Shown: positions 8,620 through 16,791 of the stretch, piece by piece
How positions within the stretch are numbered: position 1 is the stretch's first letter
Layout of the letters: every line of letters begins with the position of its first letter
Origin: Pseudopedobacter sp037968815
GTDB taxonomy: Bacteria > Bacteroidota > Bacteroidia > Sphingobacteriales > Sphingobacteriaceae
Assembly (NCBI GenBank): GCA_037968815.1
Contig: JBBKWF010000002.1
Coordinates: 283,349 to 347,348 of the forward strand
Direction: 5' to 3'
Length of the DNA stretch: 64,000 nucleotides
The notes under the pieces: model-generated
The model's input: the letters and a program-made list of their open reading frames with translations, nothing else
Databases searched by the model: none
Told to the model about the DNA's origin: nothing
Made by a program: the position numbers and the translations under genes

Positions 8620-9378
8620 ATGAGTGGACACATGAATCTGACGTTGAAAGTATGGCGTCAAAAAAACAGCGCAACACCGGGTAAATTCGTGACTTATAAG
8701 GCGGATGATATTTCTCCGGATATGTCGTTTTTAGAAATGTTGGATGTGGTGAATGAAGATTTAGTGAAGAAAAAAGATGATCCAATTCATTTTGACCACG
8801 ATTGTAGAGAAGGAATATGTGGAATGTGTTCTTTAGTAATCAATGGAGAGCCTCATGGACCAAAAAGAGCAACTACTACCTGTCAATTGCATATGCGTAG
8901 TTTTTCTGATAAAGATACCATTGTAATTGAGCCTTGGAGAGCAACCTCTTTCCCGGTTGTAAAAGATTTAGTTACAGATCGTTCTTCATTTGATAGAATT
9001 CAGCAAGCAGGTGGTTACGTTTCTGTAGGTACTGGAGGTGTTCCTGATGCTAATGAGATTCCAATTTCTAAAGTAATTGCTGACGAAGCTTTTAGTTCTG
9101 CAGAATGTATTGGTTGTGGTGCTTGTGTAGCCGCTTGTAAAAACGCATCGGCGATGTTGTTTGTTTCGGCTAAAGTTTCGCAATATGCTTTATTGCCACA
9201 AGGGCAACCAGAGCGTTACGCTAGAGCAGAAGCAATGGTTTTACAAATGGACGAAGAAGGGTTTGGTGGTTGCACCAACACTTACGCTTGTGAAGCGCAA
9301 TGTCCAAAGGAAATTAAGGTAACCAATATAGCGAGAATGAACCGTGAGTTCTTTAATGCAGAATTGATAAAATCATAA
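8620..9378 (+). CDS. sdhB: Succinate dehydrogenase/fumarate reductase iron-sulfur subunit
   Basis: SdhB carries the electron wire of complex II. The [2Fe-2S] plant-ferredoxin cysteines are in CREGICGMCSLVINGE plus a downstream Cys in TTTCQLH. The [4Fe-4S] and [3Fe-4S] ligands are in CIGCGACVAACKNAS and CTNTYACEAQCPKEI. The 252-residue length is normal. The ATG at 8620 directly follows the repeat-filled spacer. It ends the operon, and a terminator follows about 60 bases downstream. Confidence 0.97.
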   Translation: MSGHMNLTLKVWRQKNSATPGKFVTYKADDISPDMSFLEMLDVVNEDLVKKKDDPIHFDHDCREGICGMCSLVINGEPHGPKRATTTCQLHMRSFSDKDTIVIEPWRATSFPVVKDLVTDRSSFDRIQQAGGYVSVGTGGVPDANEIPISKVIADEAFSSAECIGCGACVAACKNASAMLFVSAKVSQYALLPQGQPERYARAEAMVLQMDEEGFGGCTNTYACEAQCPKEIKVTNIARMNREFFNAELIKS

Positions 9379-9440
9379 TAGAGAAACTAGCTTTTTAACT
9401 GTTGTTGACGAATGTTAATAACGTAAAATATTGAAAATGA

Positions 9441-9468
9441 GGAGCATATTAATTTGTGCTCCTTTTTT
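9441..9468 (+). terminator. Intrinsic terminator after sdhCAB
   Basis: GGAGCA (9441-9446) pairs with TGCTCC (9457-9462), followed immediately by six T. The stem is short, but the position, just after sdhB and before an independent gene, is right. Confidence 0.7.
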
Positions 9469-9526
9469 ATTTGACTTTATCCACATTTTTACGCTACATT
9501 TATATCAATCAATCCAGTTTTAAATT

Positions 9527-10492
9527 ATGGCTAATCAAATAAACATCCCCCGCTTAGACTTAAATGACTATTTAAATGGAACACCTGCGCAGAAAAAGAA
9601 ATTTTCTGATGATATAGGTGCGGCATTTAATGAAACTGGATTTGTTACCATTACCAATCATGGTTTAAGTCAAGAGTTAATAAACAGCCTGTACCAACAA
9701 GTGAAAAACGTATTTTCATTATCTGATGATAAAAAGTTGAAATACGAAAAAGTTGAACTTGCTGGACAAAGAGGTTACACCTCAAAAGGTCGTGAAAAAG
9801 CAAAGGATTCAAAAACTCCAGATTTAAAAGAATTTTGGCAAATTGGTCAGTATGTTGAAGATGGTGATGCAGTTAAAGCTGATTACCCTGATAATATTGA
9901 AGTTGAAGAATTTCCCGAATTTAACACGGTTACCAAAAATACTTATCAAAGTTTAGAAAAAGCTGGGAAACATATTCTGAATGCAATATCAGTTTATTTA
10001 GGTTTGCCCGAAAATTATTTTGAAGATAAAGTACATAACGGAAACTCAATTTTAAGAGGAATTCATTATTTCCCGATAGAGAATCCAGATGCGTTACCAG
10101 CAGATGCGGTAAGAGCGGGCGCACATGAAGATATTAATTTAATTACGCTATTAATTGGCGCAAGTGCAGATGGCCTAGAGGTTTTAACCCGCGAAGGCGA
10201 ATGGTTTGCAATTAAAGCCCAAGGTGCAGATATTGTGGTAAATGTAGGTGATATGTTGCAACGTTTAACTAATAATAAGCTTCGTTCAACTACACATAGA
10301 GTGGTCAACCCACCAAGGGAATTGATGAAAAATTCAAGGTATTCCGTTCCGTTTTTCTTGCATCCAAGATCTAAAATGGACTTAACCTGCTTAGATTCTT
10401 GTATTGATGCTGAACACCCGAAAGCGTACAGTAATATTACCGCTGGCGAATATTTAGATGAACGTTTAAGAGAAATAGGTTTAAAAATGTAA
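9527..10492 (+). CDS. 2-oxoglutarate/Fe(II)-dependent oxygenase, isopenicillin-N-synthase-like
   Basis: A 321-residue soluble enzyme with the non-haem DIOX_N domain (residues ~8-125) followed by the 2OG-Fe(II) jelly roll. The iron-binding facial triad is visible as His200 and Asp202 (GAHEDINLIT) and His257 (THRVVNPP), and the co-substrate carboxylate Arg is Arg271 in the RxS motif (RYSVPF). The family typically couples 2-oxoglutarate decarboxylation to succinate with hydroxylation or ring chemistry on a small substrate, which cannot be predicted here. It lies alone between sdh and nuo with terminators on both sides. An imperfect promoter (TTG 9471-9473, TACATTTA 9495-9502) precedes it. Confidence 0.88.
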   Translation: MANQINIPRLDLNDYLNGTPAQKKKFSDDIGAAFNETGFVTITNHGLSQELINSLYQQVKNVFSLSDDKKLKYEKVELAGQRGYTSKGREKAKDSKTPDLKEFWQIGQYVEDGDAVKADYPDNIEVEEFPEFNTVTKNTYQSLEKAGKHILNAISVYLGLPENYFEDKVHNGNSILRGIHYFPIENPDALPADAVRAGAHEDINLITLLIGASADGLEVLTREGEWFAIKAQGADIVVNVGDMLQRLTNNKLRSTTHRVVNPPRELMKNSRYSVPFFLHPRSKMDLTCLDSCIDAEHPKAYSNITAGEYLDERLREIGLKM

Positions 10493-10546
10493 TTCTCAAA
10501 TTTGAGAATAGGGAAGAAGGTGTTCGAGAGGGCACCTTTCTTTGTT
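10492..10546 (+). terminator. Palindrome and terminator hairpin after the oxygenase gene
   Basis: Two structures sit in tandem. An 18-base perfect palindrome (10492-10509) begins at the last base of the stop codon. A second hairpin, AAGGTG (10517-10522) with CACCTT (10533-10538), is followed by a T-rich tail. The second is the likelier terminator; the first may reinforce it or bind a protein. Confidence 0.55.
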
Positions 10547-10598
10547 TAAAATCAGTCAGAATTAACCTCCTAAATTTTACTTATTGTACTGATAACAC

Positions 10599-10606
10599 TA
10601 TATTTG
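10599..10606 (+). promoter_or_regulatory. Predicted -7 element of the nuo operon
   Basis: TATATTTG matches TAnnTTTG exactly and ends 18 bases before the nuoA ATG at 10625. No convincing -33 TTG was found at the usual distance. Its position argues against the upstream TTG codon at 10604 being the nuoA start, because that codon lies inside the element. Confidence 0.5.
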
Positions 10607-10624
10607 CAACATTCAATAAAAAAC

Positions 10625-10999
10625 ATGGAAGAAGTAAGCACCCCCATCAATTTTTTGCCCATCATTATTCAGTTAGCAGTAGCATTAGGCTTTGTGGCTT
10701 TAACAATGGTTTTAACCCATATGATTGGCCCAAAACGTGTAACTACCGATGTAAAGCTAACCGCTTTTGAGTCCGGTATTGAGGTTATTGGTAATGCCCG
10801 TCAGCCGTTTTCGGTAAAGTACTTTGTGGTTGCTATCATTTTCGTGATTTTTGATATTGAAGTGATTTTTATGTATCCATGGGCAGTTAATTTTAGATGG
10901 TTGGGTTTAAACGGCTTAATCGAGATGTTTGTTTTCATGGGAACTTTACTTTTGGGCTTCATTTACGTCATCAAAAAGGGTGCGTTGAAGTGGGATTAA
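10625..10999 (+). CDS. nuoA: NADH-quinone oxidoreductase subunit A
   Basis: A small membrane subunit of complex I with three transmembrane helices. The conserved stretch KLTAFESGIEVIGNARQPFSV (broken here by one position of variation) and the FDIEVIFMYPWAV loop identify it. The ATG at 10625 (MEEVSTPINF) gives 124 residues and follows a -7 element; a longer frame from TTG 10604 is rejected. It opens the nuoA-N locus. The 110-base spacer to nuoB has a second -7-like element. Confidence 0.94.
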   Translation: MEEVSTPINFLPIIIQLAVALGFVALTMVLTHMIGPKRVTTDVKLTAFESGIEVIGNARQPFSVKYFVVAIIFVIFDIEVIFMYPWAVNFRWLGLNGLIEMFVFMGTLLLGFIYVIKKGALKWD

Positions 11000-11050
11000 G
11001 TAGAACAGTTCTAAATAAAAATCATCAACTTTTTACAGCAATAAACTTGA

Positions 11051-11058
11051 TAAATTTG
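11051..11058 (+). promoter_or_regulatory. Possible internal nuo promoter before nuoB
   Basis: TAAATTTG fits TAnnTTTG, 51 bases before the nuoB ATG, but no -33 TTG was found. The spacer between nuoA and nuoB is unusually long for this operon, which makes a second start site plausible. Confidence 0.35.
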
Positions 11059-11109
11059 TGGCTTATTAGAATTTAAGCCCTTTTATTTGTTTGAAAAGGA
11101 ATATAAATT

Positions 11110-11652
11110 ATGAGTGATATTAATTTAGTTGAGGCACCCGCAGGAATACAAGGAGAAGGCTTCTTTGCCACTTCCTTAGATAAAGTGATTGGGATGGCGA
11201 GGGCAAATTCTTTATGGCCTCTTCCTTTTGCAACATCATGTTGCGGAATCGAGTTCATGGCAACCATGGGTTCTCATTATGATTTTTCTCGTTTCGGAGC
11301 AGAACGTCCTTCGTTTTCTCCACGCCAAGCAGATTTACTGATGGTGATGGGAACCATCGCTAAAAAAATGGCCCCTGTTTTAAAACAGGTTTATATACAA
11401 ATGGCAGAACCTCGTTGGGTTATAGCAGTTGGTGCTTGTGCAAGTAGTGGTGGCATTTTTGACACTTACTCTGTTTTACAAGGAATTGATGAAATTATCC
11501 CGGTAGACGTTTATGTGCCAGGTTGCCCTCCACGTCCAGAAGCTATTATCAACGGCTTTAACAAAATTCAAGATTTAGTAAGAGAAGAATCTTTGCGCAG
11601 AAGAGAGTCTCCAGAATACACAGCATTATTAGCACAATACGGAATCCAGTAA
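11110..11652 (+). CDS. nuoB: NADH-quinone oxidoreductase subunit B
   Basis: This peripheral-arm subunit carries the terminal [4Fe-4S] cluster N2, which reduces quinone. The ligands are visible: adjacent Cys44-Cys45 in ATSCCGIEFM, a third Cys in VGACASSGGIFD and a fourth in VPGCPPRPEA. The 180-residue length is normal. The stop TAA shares its last base with the nuoC ATG, indicating translational coupling. Confidence 0.97.
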   Translation: MSDINLVEAPAGIQGEGFFATSLDKVIGMARANSLWPLPFATSCCGIEFMATMGSHYDFSRFGAERPSFSPRQADLLMVMGTIAKKMAPVLKQVYIQMAEPRWVIAVGACASSGGIFDTYSVLQGIDEIIPVDVYVPGCPPRPEAIINGFNKIQDLVREESLRRRESPEYTALLAQYGIQ

Positions 11653-12155
11653 TGGGAAAAATAGCTAATCAACATATTATAGAGAGACTTACCGCTCAGT
11701 TCGGAGATAAATTTACATCACCAACGGAACCTTTCGGTTTGTTAACTTTTGAAACTACAGCAACGGTTATCGCAGAATTATTGGCTTTTTTGAAGAACGA
11801 TGAAGAGCTTAAATTCGGTTATTTAACAGATATTACTGCAGTTCATTATCCAGAAGAAACCAATGCGCTTTGCGTAGTTTACCATTTACATAGTTTACAA
11901 AACAACGTGAGGGTAAGAATTAAAGTTTCTATACCGGTTTCAAATCCAACTATTCCTACAGCAACTACCCTATGGGAAGGCGCAAACTGGATGGAGCGTG
12001 AAACATTTGATTTCTTCGGGGTTCAATTTGTAGGACATCCAAACTTGGTAAGGATATTAAATGTGGATGATATGACGGTTTTCCCGATGAGAAAAGAGTT
12101 TCAGCTAGAAGACCCAAATAGAGTAGATAAAAAAGATTTTTTCTTTGGACGTTAA
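11652..12155 (+). CDS. nuoC: NADH-quinone oxidoreductase subunit C
   Basis: A 30-kDa-type subunit, 167 residues, recognised by the block ATTLWEGANWMERETFDFFGV followed by LVRILNVDD and MRKEFQLEDP. It is separate from NuoD, unlike the fused NuoCD of Escherichia coli. It packs with NuoD and NuoB in the quinone module. It starts on the last base of the nuoB stop and ends 9 bases before nuoD. Confidence 0.95.
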   Translation: MGKIANQHIIERLTAQFGDKFTSPTEPFGLLTFETTATVIAELLAFLKNDEELKFGYLTDITAVHYPEETNALCVVYHLHSLQNNVRVRIKVSIPVSNPTIPTATTLWEGANWMERETFDFFGVQFVGHPNLVRILNVDDMTVFPMRKEFQLEDPNRVDKKDFFFGR

Positions 12156-12164
12156 GTAAAATAA

Positions 12165-13400
12165 ATGAGCAATTTTATAACAGAAACAACGCCAAACAAA
12201 CCAGTTTATGTAGATAACGACCCGCAAAGCGAGTTAATTACTTTAAACTTGGGGCCAACTCACCCTGCAACACACGGAGTTTTCCAAAATGTGTTACAAA
12301 TGGATGGCGAGCGTATTGTAAGCGGAGTTTCTACCATTGGTTATATACACCGAGCGTTCGAAAAAATCGCTGAACACCGTCCTTTTTACCAAATTACCAC
12401 CTTAACAGATCGGATGAACTATTGTTCCTCTCCTATCAACAACTTGGGTTGGCACATGACGGTTGAAAAACTTTTAGGTATCGAAACTCCAAAAAGAGTT
12501 GACTATTTAAGAGTAATTGTGATGGAATTGAGCCGTATTACAGATCATTTAATCTGTAACGGTATTTTAGGTGTTGATACTGGTGCTTTTTCGGGTTTCC
12601 TTTATTTAATGGAAGAACGCGAACATATTTACGAAATTTTCGAAGAAATATGCGGTGCCCGTTTAACCACCAACATCGGTAGAATTGGTGGTTTCGAAAG
12701 AGACTTCAACGATATCGCTTTTGCAAAACTGAATAAGTTTTTAGAAAAGTTCCCACCGATATTAAGAGAATTTGAAGCTTTATTTAACAGAAACAGAATT
12801 TTTATAGACCGTACGTCTGGCGTTGGAGCAGTTACTCCAGAAGTAGCTTTAAACTATAGCTGGAGCGGACCAATTTTAAGAGCAACTGGTGTAGATTATG
12901 ATGTTCGTGTAAACGAACCTTATTCTTCTTACCAAGATTTTGATTTTGAAATCCCAGTAGGAACCACAGGCGATGTTTACGATCGTTTCATCGTTAGAAA
13001 CGAAGAAATGTGGCAAAGCCTAAGAATTATTGAGCAAGCTTTAGAAAAAATAAAAGGCGAGCCAAAAGGTGTTTTCCATGCTGATGTTCCTGAGTTTTAC
13101 TTACCTCCAAAAGAGCAGGTTTACAACAATATGGAAGCCTTAATTTATCACTTTAAAATTGTGATGGGCGAAGTTGATACTCCAAAAACAGAAGTTTATC
13201 ATGCTGTTGAAGGCGGTAACGGAGAGTTAGGGTTTTATTTGGTTAATGATGGAGGCAGAACGCCTTACCGTTTACATTTCCGCAGACCAAGCTTTATCAA
13301 TTACCAAATGTATGCACCAATGAGTGGCGGAATGTTATTATCTGATGCCATTATTAATATGTCTAGTTTAAACGTAATAGCAGGAGAATTAGATGCTTAG
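12165..13400 (+). CDS. nuoD: NADH-quinone oxidoreductase subunit D
   Basis: The 49-kDa-type subunit that forms the quinone cavity with NuoB. LGPTHPATHGVFQ near the N-terminus holds the quinone-site His, and GYIHRAFEKIAEHR, DRMNYCSSPINN and the C-terminal PSFINYQMYAPMS are family hallmarks. It has 411 residues. It overlaps nuoE by 8 bases. Confidence 0.97.
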   Translation: MSNFITETTPNKPVYVDNDPQSELITLNLGPTHPATHGVFQNVLQMDGERIVSGVSTIGYIHRAFEKIAEHRPFYQITTLTDRMNYCSSPINNLGWHMTVEKLLGIETPKRVDYLRVIVMELSRITDHLICNGILGVDTGAFSGFLYLMEEREHIYEIFEEICGARLTTNIGRIGGFERDFNDIAFAKLNKFLEKFPPILREFEALFNRNRIFIDRTSGVGAVTPEVALNYSWSGPILRATGVDYDVRVNEPYSSYQDFDFEIPVGTTGDVYDRFIVRNEEMWQSLRIIEQALEKIKGEPKGVFHADVPEFYLPPKEQVYNNMEALIYHFKIVMGEVDTPKTEVYHAVEGGNGELGFYLVNDGGRTPYRLHFRRPSFINYQMYAPMSGGMLLSDAIINMSSLNVIAGELDA

Positions 13401-13905
13401 AGTAGAAGAGACCGCAGCAGTAGAATTTTCTACTGAGTTATTAGCTAAATGCAACGAAATTATCAGCCGTTATCCTGAAGGAAAACAGAAGTCAGCTTTG
13501 TTGCCAATTTTGCATGAAGTGCAAGCTGTTTTCGGTTGGTTAAGTGCTAACTCAATGGATAAAGTAGCTGAAATATTAAACATCAAAGATATTGAGGTTT
13601 ATGAAGTTGCTACTTTTTACACGCAGTACTTTTTAAAGCCACAAGGCAAATACGTTTTAGAGGTTTGCCGTACCGGACCTTGTTGTTTAGTGGGCGCAGA
13701 AAAACTGATGGATTACATTGGCGAAAAATTAGGTGTTAAAGAAAACGAAACTACAGCAGATGGCTTATTTAGCTACCGCGGTGTAGAATGTTTAGCCGCT
13801 TGCGGTTATGCACCAGTATTACAAATTGGTCCAGAATATACTTTTCATGAAAACTTAACGCCAGAGTCGGTGGATAAGTTGATTGAAGATTTGAAAAAGA
13901 AATAA
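13393..13905 (+). CDS. nuoE: NADH-quinone oxidoreductase subunit E
   Basis: A 24-kDa-type, thioredoxin-fold subunit of the NADH-oxidising module carrying [2Fe-2S] cluster N1a. The four ligands follow the family spacing: C-x4-C in VCRTGPCCLVG and C-x3-C in VECLAACGYAP. It has 170 residues. The next gene, nuoF, is separated by a 148-base repeat-bearing spacer, although NuoE and NuoF form one module. Confidence 0.96.
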   Translation: MLRVEETAAVEFSTELLAKCNEIISRYPEGKQKSALLPILHEVQAVFGWLSANSMDKVAEILNIKDIEVYEVATFYTQYFLKPQGKYVLEVCRTGPCCLVGAEKLMDYIGEKLGVKENETTADGLFSYRGVECLAACGYAPVLQIGPEYTFHENLTPESVDKLIEDLKKK

Positions 13906-14053
13906 GATTTTAGAAGCAAGAGACAAGATTTATATACTGTCTCAAAAAAAAACTTCAATAAAGAAAATAATAGAAGACAATAAGAGGCGACGTAGCAGAG
14001 CGAAAGGTTTAAATCTTGATACTTGATACTCAAATCTCACATCTAAAAAAAGA
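13906..14053. repeat. Short interspersed repeat between nuoE and nuoF
   Basis: The left part has an AGAGACAAGATTT segment and the right part AAATCTTGATACTTGATACT plus CAAATCTCACATCT. The AAATCTTG block is complementary to CAAGATTT, and TACTTGA is tandemly repeated. The layout (inverted ends, short tandem units, ACATCT end) resembles the sdhA-sdhB spacer and the 27543-27573 segment, suggesting one dispersed family. Confidence 0.55.
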
Positions 14054-15418
14054 ATGGGTCGCAAATTATTATTAGAGCATATTAACGTACCGGGCATTAA
14101 CACTTTCAAAGTTTATCGCGAGAAAGGTGGTTACCGTTCTGTGGAAAAAGCTTTGAAAACCATGTCAACAGATGAGGTGGTAGAAGAAGTTAAAAAATCT
14201 GGATTACGTGGTCGTGGTGGTGCGGGTTTCCCTACCGGATTAAAGTGGAGCTTTTTGGCCAAGCCAGAAGGAGTGCCTCGTTATTTGGTTTGCAATGCAG
14301 ATGAGTCTGAACCCGGCACATTTAAGGATCGTTATTTAATGACCCACATTCCTCATGCTTTAATTGAAGGAATGATTACTTCTAGCTATGCGCTTGGAGC
14401 AAAAACAAGTTACATTTATGTAAGAGGTGAAATGATGCCTCAAATCCGAATTTTAGAAAAAGCAATTGCTGAAGCTAAAGAAGCTGGGTTTTTAGGTAAA
14501 AATATATTAGGAACAGGTTACGATTTAGAGTTATACGTTCAGCCGGGTGGTGGAGCTTATATCTGTGGAGAGGAAACTGCTTTACTAGAATCATTAGAAG
14601 GTAAAAGAGGTAATCCTAGAATTAAACCTCCGTTCCCTGCAATTGCTGGTTTATATGGTTGCCCAACAGTGGTAAACAATGTGGAATCAATTGCAGCGGT
14701 TGTCCCTATCATTAATGATGGTGGCGATGAATATGCGAAAATTGGAATTGGTCGTTCAACGGGTACTAAATTAATTTCTGCTTCGGGTAATTTGAATAAA
14801 CCAGGTGTTTACGAAATTGAATTAGGTTTATCAGTTGAGGATTTTATTTATTCTGATGAATATTGTGGTGGTATTGCAAACGGAAAAAGACTAAAGGCCG
14901 TAGTTGCCGGAGGTTCTTCTGTGCCAATTTTGCCAGCAAACTTAATCTTAAACTTGGTTAACGGCGAAAAGCGTTTAATGTCTTATGAATCTTTATCAGA
15001 AGGTGGTTTTGCTACCGGTACGATGTTAGGTTCTGGAGGTTTTATTGCTTTTGATGAAGACCAGTCAGTGGTTAGAAATACTTGGAATTTCGCTCGTTTC
15101 TATGCTCACGAATCTTGCGGACAATGTTCGCCTTGTCGTGAAGGAACAGGCTGGATGGAAAAAGTATTGCATAGCATCGTTAACGGAAAAGGAAAAGCTA
15201 CCGATATGGATTTATTGGTTAATGTTTCTAAACAGATTGAAGGAAACACAATTTGTCCGTTAGGAGATGCAGCAGCTTGGCCAGTAGCCAGTGCAATTCG
15301 TCATTTTAGAGATGAGTTTCAATGGTATGTGGATAACCCAGAGTTATCACAAAAACAAAATTACGGTTTAGCGCATTATGCAGATCCGTTGCCTGTTTTG
15401 GAAACAAGTGAGAATTAA
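14054..15418 (+). CDS. nuoF: NADH-quinone oxidoreductase subunit F
   Basis: The NADH-binding flavoprotein subunit. GRGGAGFPTGLKWSF (residues ~53-67) is the NADH-binding glycine-rich motif, and GGGAYICGEETALLESLEG belongs to the FMN/NADH site. The N3 [4Fe-4S] ligands are in ESCGQCSPCREGTGW and NTICPLGDAAAWP. The 454-residue length is typical. It stands between two repeat-filled spacers. Confidence 0.97.
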   Translation: MGRKLLLEHINVPGINTFKVYREKGGYRSVEKALKTMSTDEVVEEVKKSGLRGRGGAGFPTGLKWSFLAKPEGVPRYLVCNADESEPGTFKDRYLMTHIPHALIEGMITSSYALGAKTSYIYVRGEMMPQIRILEKAIAEAKEAGFLGKNILGTGYDLELYVQPGGGAYICGEETALLESLEGKRGNPRIKPPFPAIAGLYGCPTVVNNVESIAAVVPIINDGGDEYAKIGIGRSTGTKLISASGNLNKPGVYEIELGLSVEDFIYSDEYCGGIANGKRLKAVVAGGSSVPILPANLILNLVNGEKRLMSYESLSEGGFATGTMLGSGGFIAFDEDQSVVRNTWNFARFYAHESCGQCSPCREGTGWMEKVLHSIVNGKGKATDMDLLVNVSKQIEGNTICPLGDAAAWPVASAIRHFRDEFQWYVDNPELSQKQNYGLAHYADPLPVLETSEN

Positions 15419-15786
15419 AAAATAACGTCATGTCGAGGCAACGAGAGTTGCCTAACGGCAGGCAGGCATCATACAAATTAGGCTGTAACGCGATGTGGCA
15501 CCTAAATATTGAAGGAAATTGAAATTAGCAGTTCGTCATGTCGAGGCAACGAGACATCACACAAATAGGTAGTCATGCTGAATGGCAACTTAGCAAGTGA
15601 GATGTTTCACTATCGTTCAACATGACGGCGTGGATAAGAAAAGAGAATTTGCGTTAGGGATTGAAGTGACATACTTTTTTGTCATTCTGAGCGGAGTCGA
15701 AGAATAAGATAAAAAAGATACAGCGGAAAGCCCGCTCGAACGCCCAAATAAAGAAAACAACATCAAACAGTTTAAAAAGTTTAAAA
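15419..15786. repeat. Repeat-filled spacer between nuoF and nuoG
   Basis: No gene is supported in these 368 bases. GTCATGTCGAGGCAACGAG occurs exactly twice (15427-15445 and 15535-15553). GTCATGCTGAA (15572-15582) pairs with TTCAACATGAC (15616-15626) with one mismatch. A third GTCAT-type unit, GTCATTCTGAGCGGAGTCG, begins at 15681. These are the REP-like palindromic units often seen dispersed in Bacteroidota genomes. A minus-strand open frame across the region is a by-product of these repeats and the nuoG start. Confidence 0.75.
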
Positions 15787-16791
15787 TTGGCTGATAAAAT
15801 AAAAGTAACGATAGACGGAATTCCGACGGAAGTAGAGCCGGGAACAAGTATTTTGAATGCTGCTCGTCAGATTGGTGGAGATATTGTGCCGCCGGCAATG
15901 TGCTATTACTCCAAATTAGAAGGTAGTGGTGGTAAATGCCGTACTTGTTTGGTAAAGGTGAGTAAAGGTTCCGAAAAAGATCCTCGCCCAATGCCAAAGC
16001 TGGTTGCAAGTTGCCGTACCAATGTAATGGACGGGATGGAAGTGGAAAATATTACTTCGCCAGAAGTGGTGGAAGCTAGAAAAGGCGTGGTAGAAATGCT
16101 TTTGATTAACCACCCGCTAGATTGCCCTATTTGCGACCAAGCCGGAGAGTGCCATTTGCAGGATTTAAGCTACGAGCATGGTTTAGCAACTACCCGTTAC
16201 GAGTTTGACCGTAGAACTTTTGACAAAATTGACATAGGCGATAAGATTCAGCTACACATGACGCGTTGTATTTTATGCTACCGTTGTGTTTATGTGGCAG
16301 ATCAGATTACTGAAGGTCGTGTTCATGGAGTTTTAAACAGAGGAGACCATTCAGAAATCTCTACTTATATTCAACAAGCTGTTGATAATGATTTCTCTGG
16401 AAATATGGTTGACGTTTGCCCGGTTGGTGCTTTAACTGATAAAACTTTCCGATTTAAAAATAGAGTTTGGTTTACAAAACCTGTTGAAGCACATAGAGAT
16501 TGCCCAACTTGTAAAGGTAAAGTGACTTTGTGGTATAAAGGAGAAGAAGTTTTACGAGTAACTGGTCGTAAAGATCAGTACGGAGAGGTTGAAGATTTTA
16601 TTTGTAACACTTGCCGTTTCGATAAAAAGGATACTAAAGATTGGGTTATTGAAGGACCAAGAAATGTTTCTCGTCAGTCAGTTATTAACTCTAATCATTA
16701 TGATAAGCTACAACCAGCACAAGTAGTTAAGAAAAATCTTGAATTGATGGAAGCGAATAAAGTACAATTCGATAGAGCTAAGAAATTTTAA
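15787..16791 (+). CDS. nuoG: NADH-quinone oxidoreductase subunit G, short form
   Basis: The iron-sulfur electron-wire subunit. It has an N-terminal [2Fe-2S] domain (Cys39, 51, 54, 76), a His-Cys3 [4Fe-4S] site (His109, Cys113, 116, 122), a second [4Fe-4S] site (Cys161, 164, 167, 211), and a Cys239/242 plus Cys273/276 group like cluster N7. The protein then stops at 334 residues, lacking the large molybdopterin-type domain of the ~900-residue NuoG of Escherichia coli. The start is TTG at 15787; the first in-frame ATG (15898) would cut into the [2Fe-2S] domain. It shares one base with nuoH. Confidence 0.93.
   Translation: MADKIKVTIDGIPTEVEPGTSILNAARQIGGDIVPPAMCYYSKLEGSGGKCRTCLVKVSKGSEKDPRPMPKLVASCRTNVMDGMEVENITSPEVVEARKGVVEMLLINHPLDCPICDQAGECHLQDLSYEHGLATTRYEFDRRTFDKIDIGDKIQLHMTRCILCYRCVYVADQITEGRVHGVLNRGDHSEISTYIQQAVDNDFSGNMVDVCPVGALTDKTFRFKNRVWFTKPVEAHRDCPTCKGKVTLWYKGEEVLRVTGRKDQYGEVEDFICNTCRFDKKDTKDWVIEGPRNVSRQSVINSNHYDKLQPAQVVKKNLELMEANKVQFDRAKKF

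Noticed and set aside
10492..10509. Perfect palindrome as an operator for the nuo operon
   Set aside because: It begins in the stop codon of the oxygenase gene and is followed by a second hairpin, about 90 bases from the nuo promoter; part of a terminator is simpler.
15427..15705. CRISPR-like array
   Set aside because: The repeats are irregularly spaced, partly palindromic and few; no cas genes are near.
15617..16009. 130-codon open frame on the minus strand across the nuoF-nuoG spacer and the nuoG start
   Set aside because: It overlaps the essential [2Fe-2S] part of nuoG and its 5' and 3' ends are made of REP-like repeats; the product looks like no protein.
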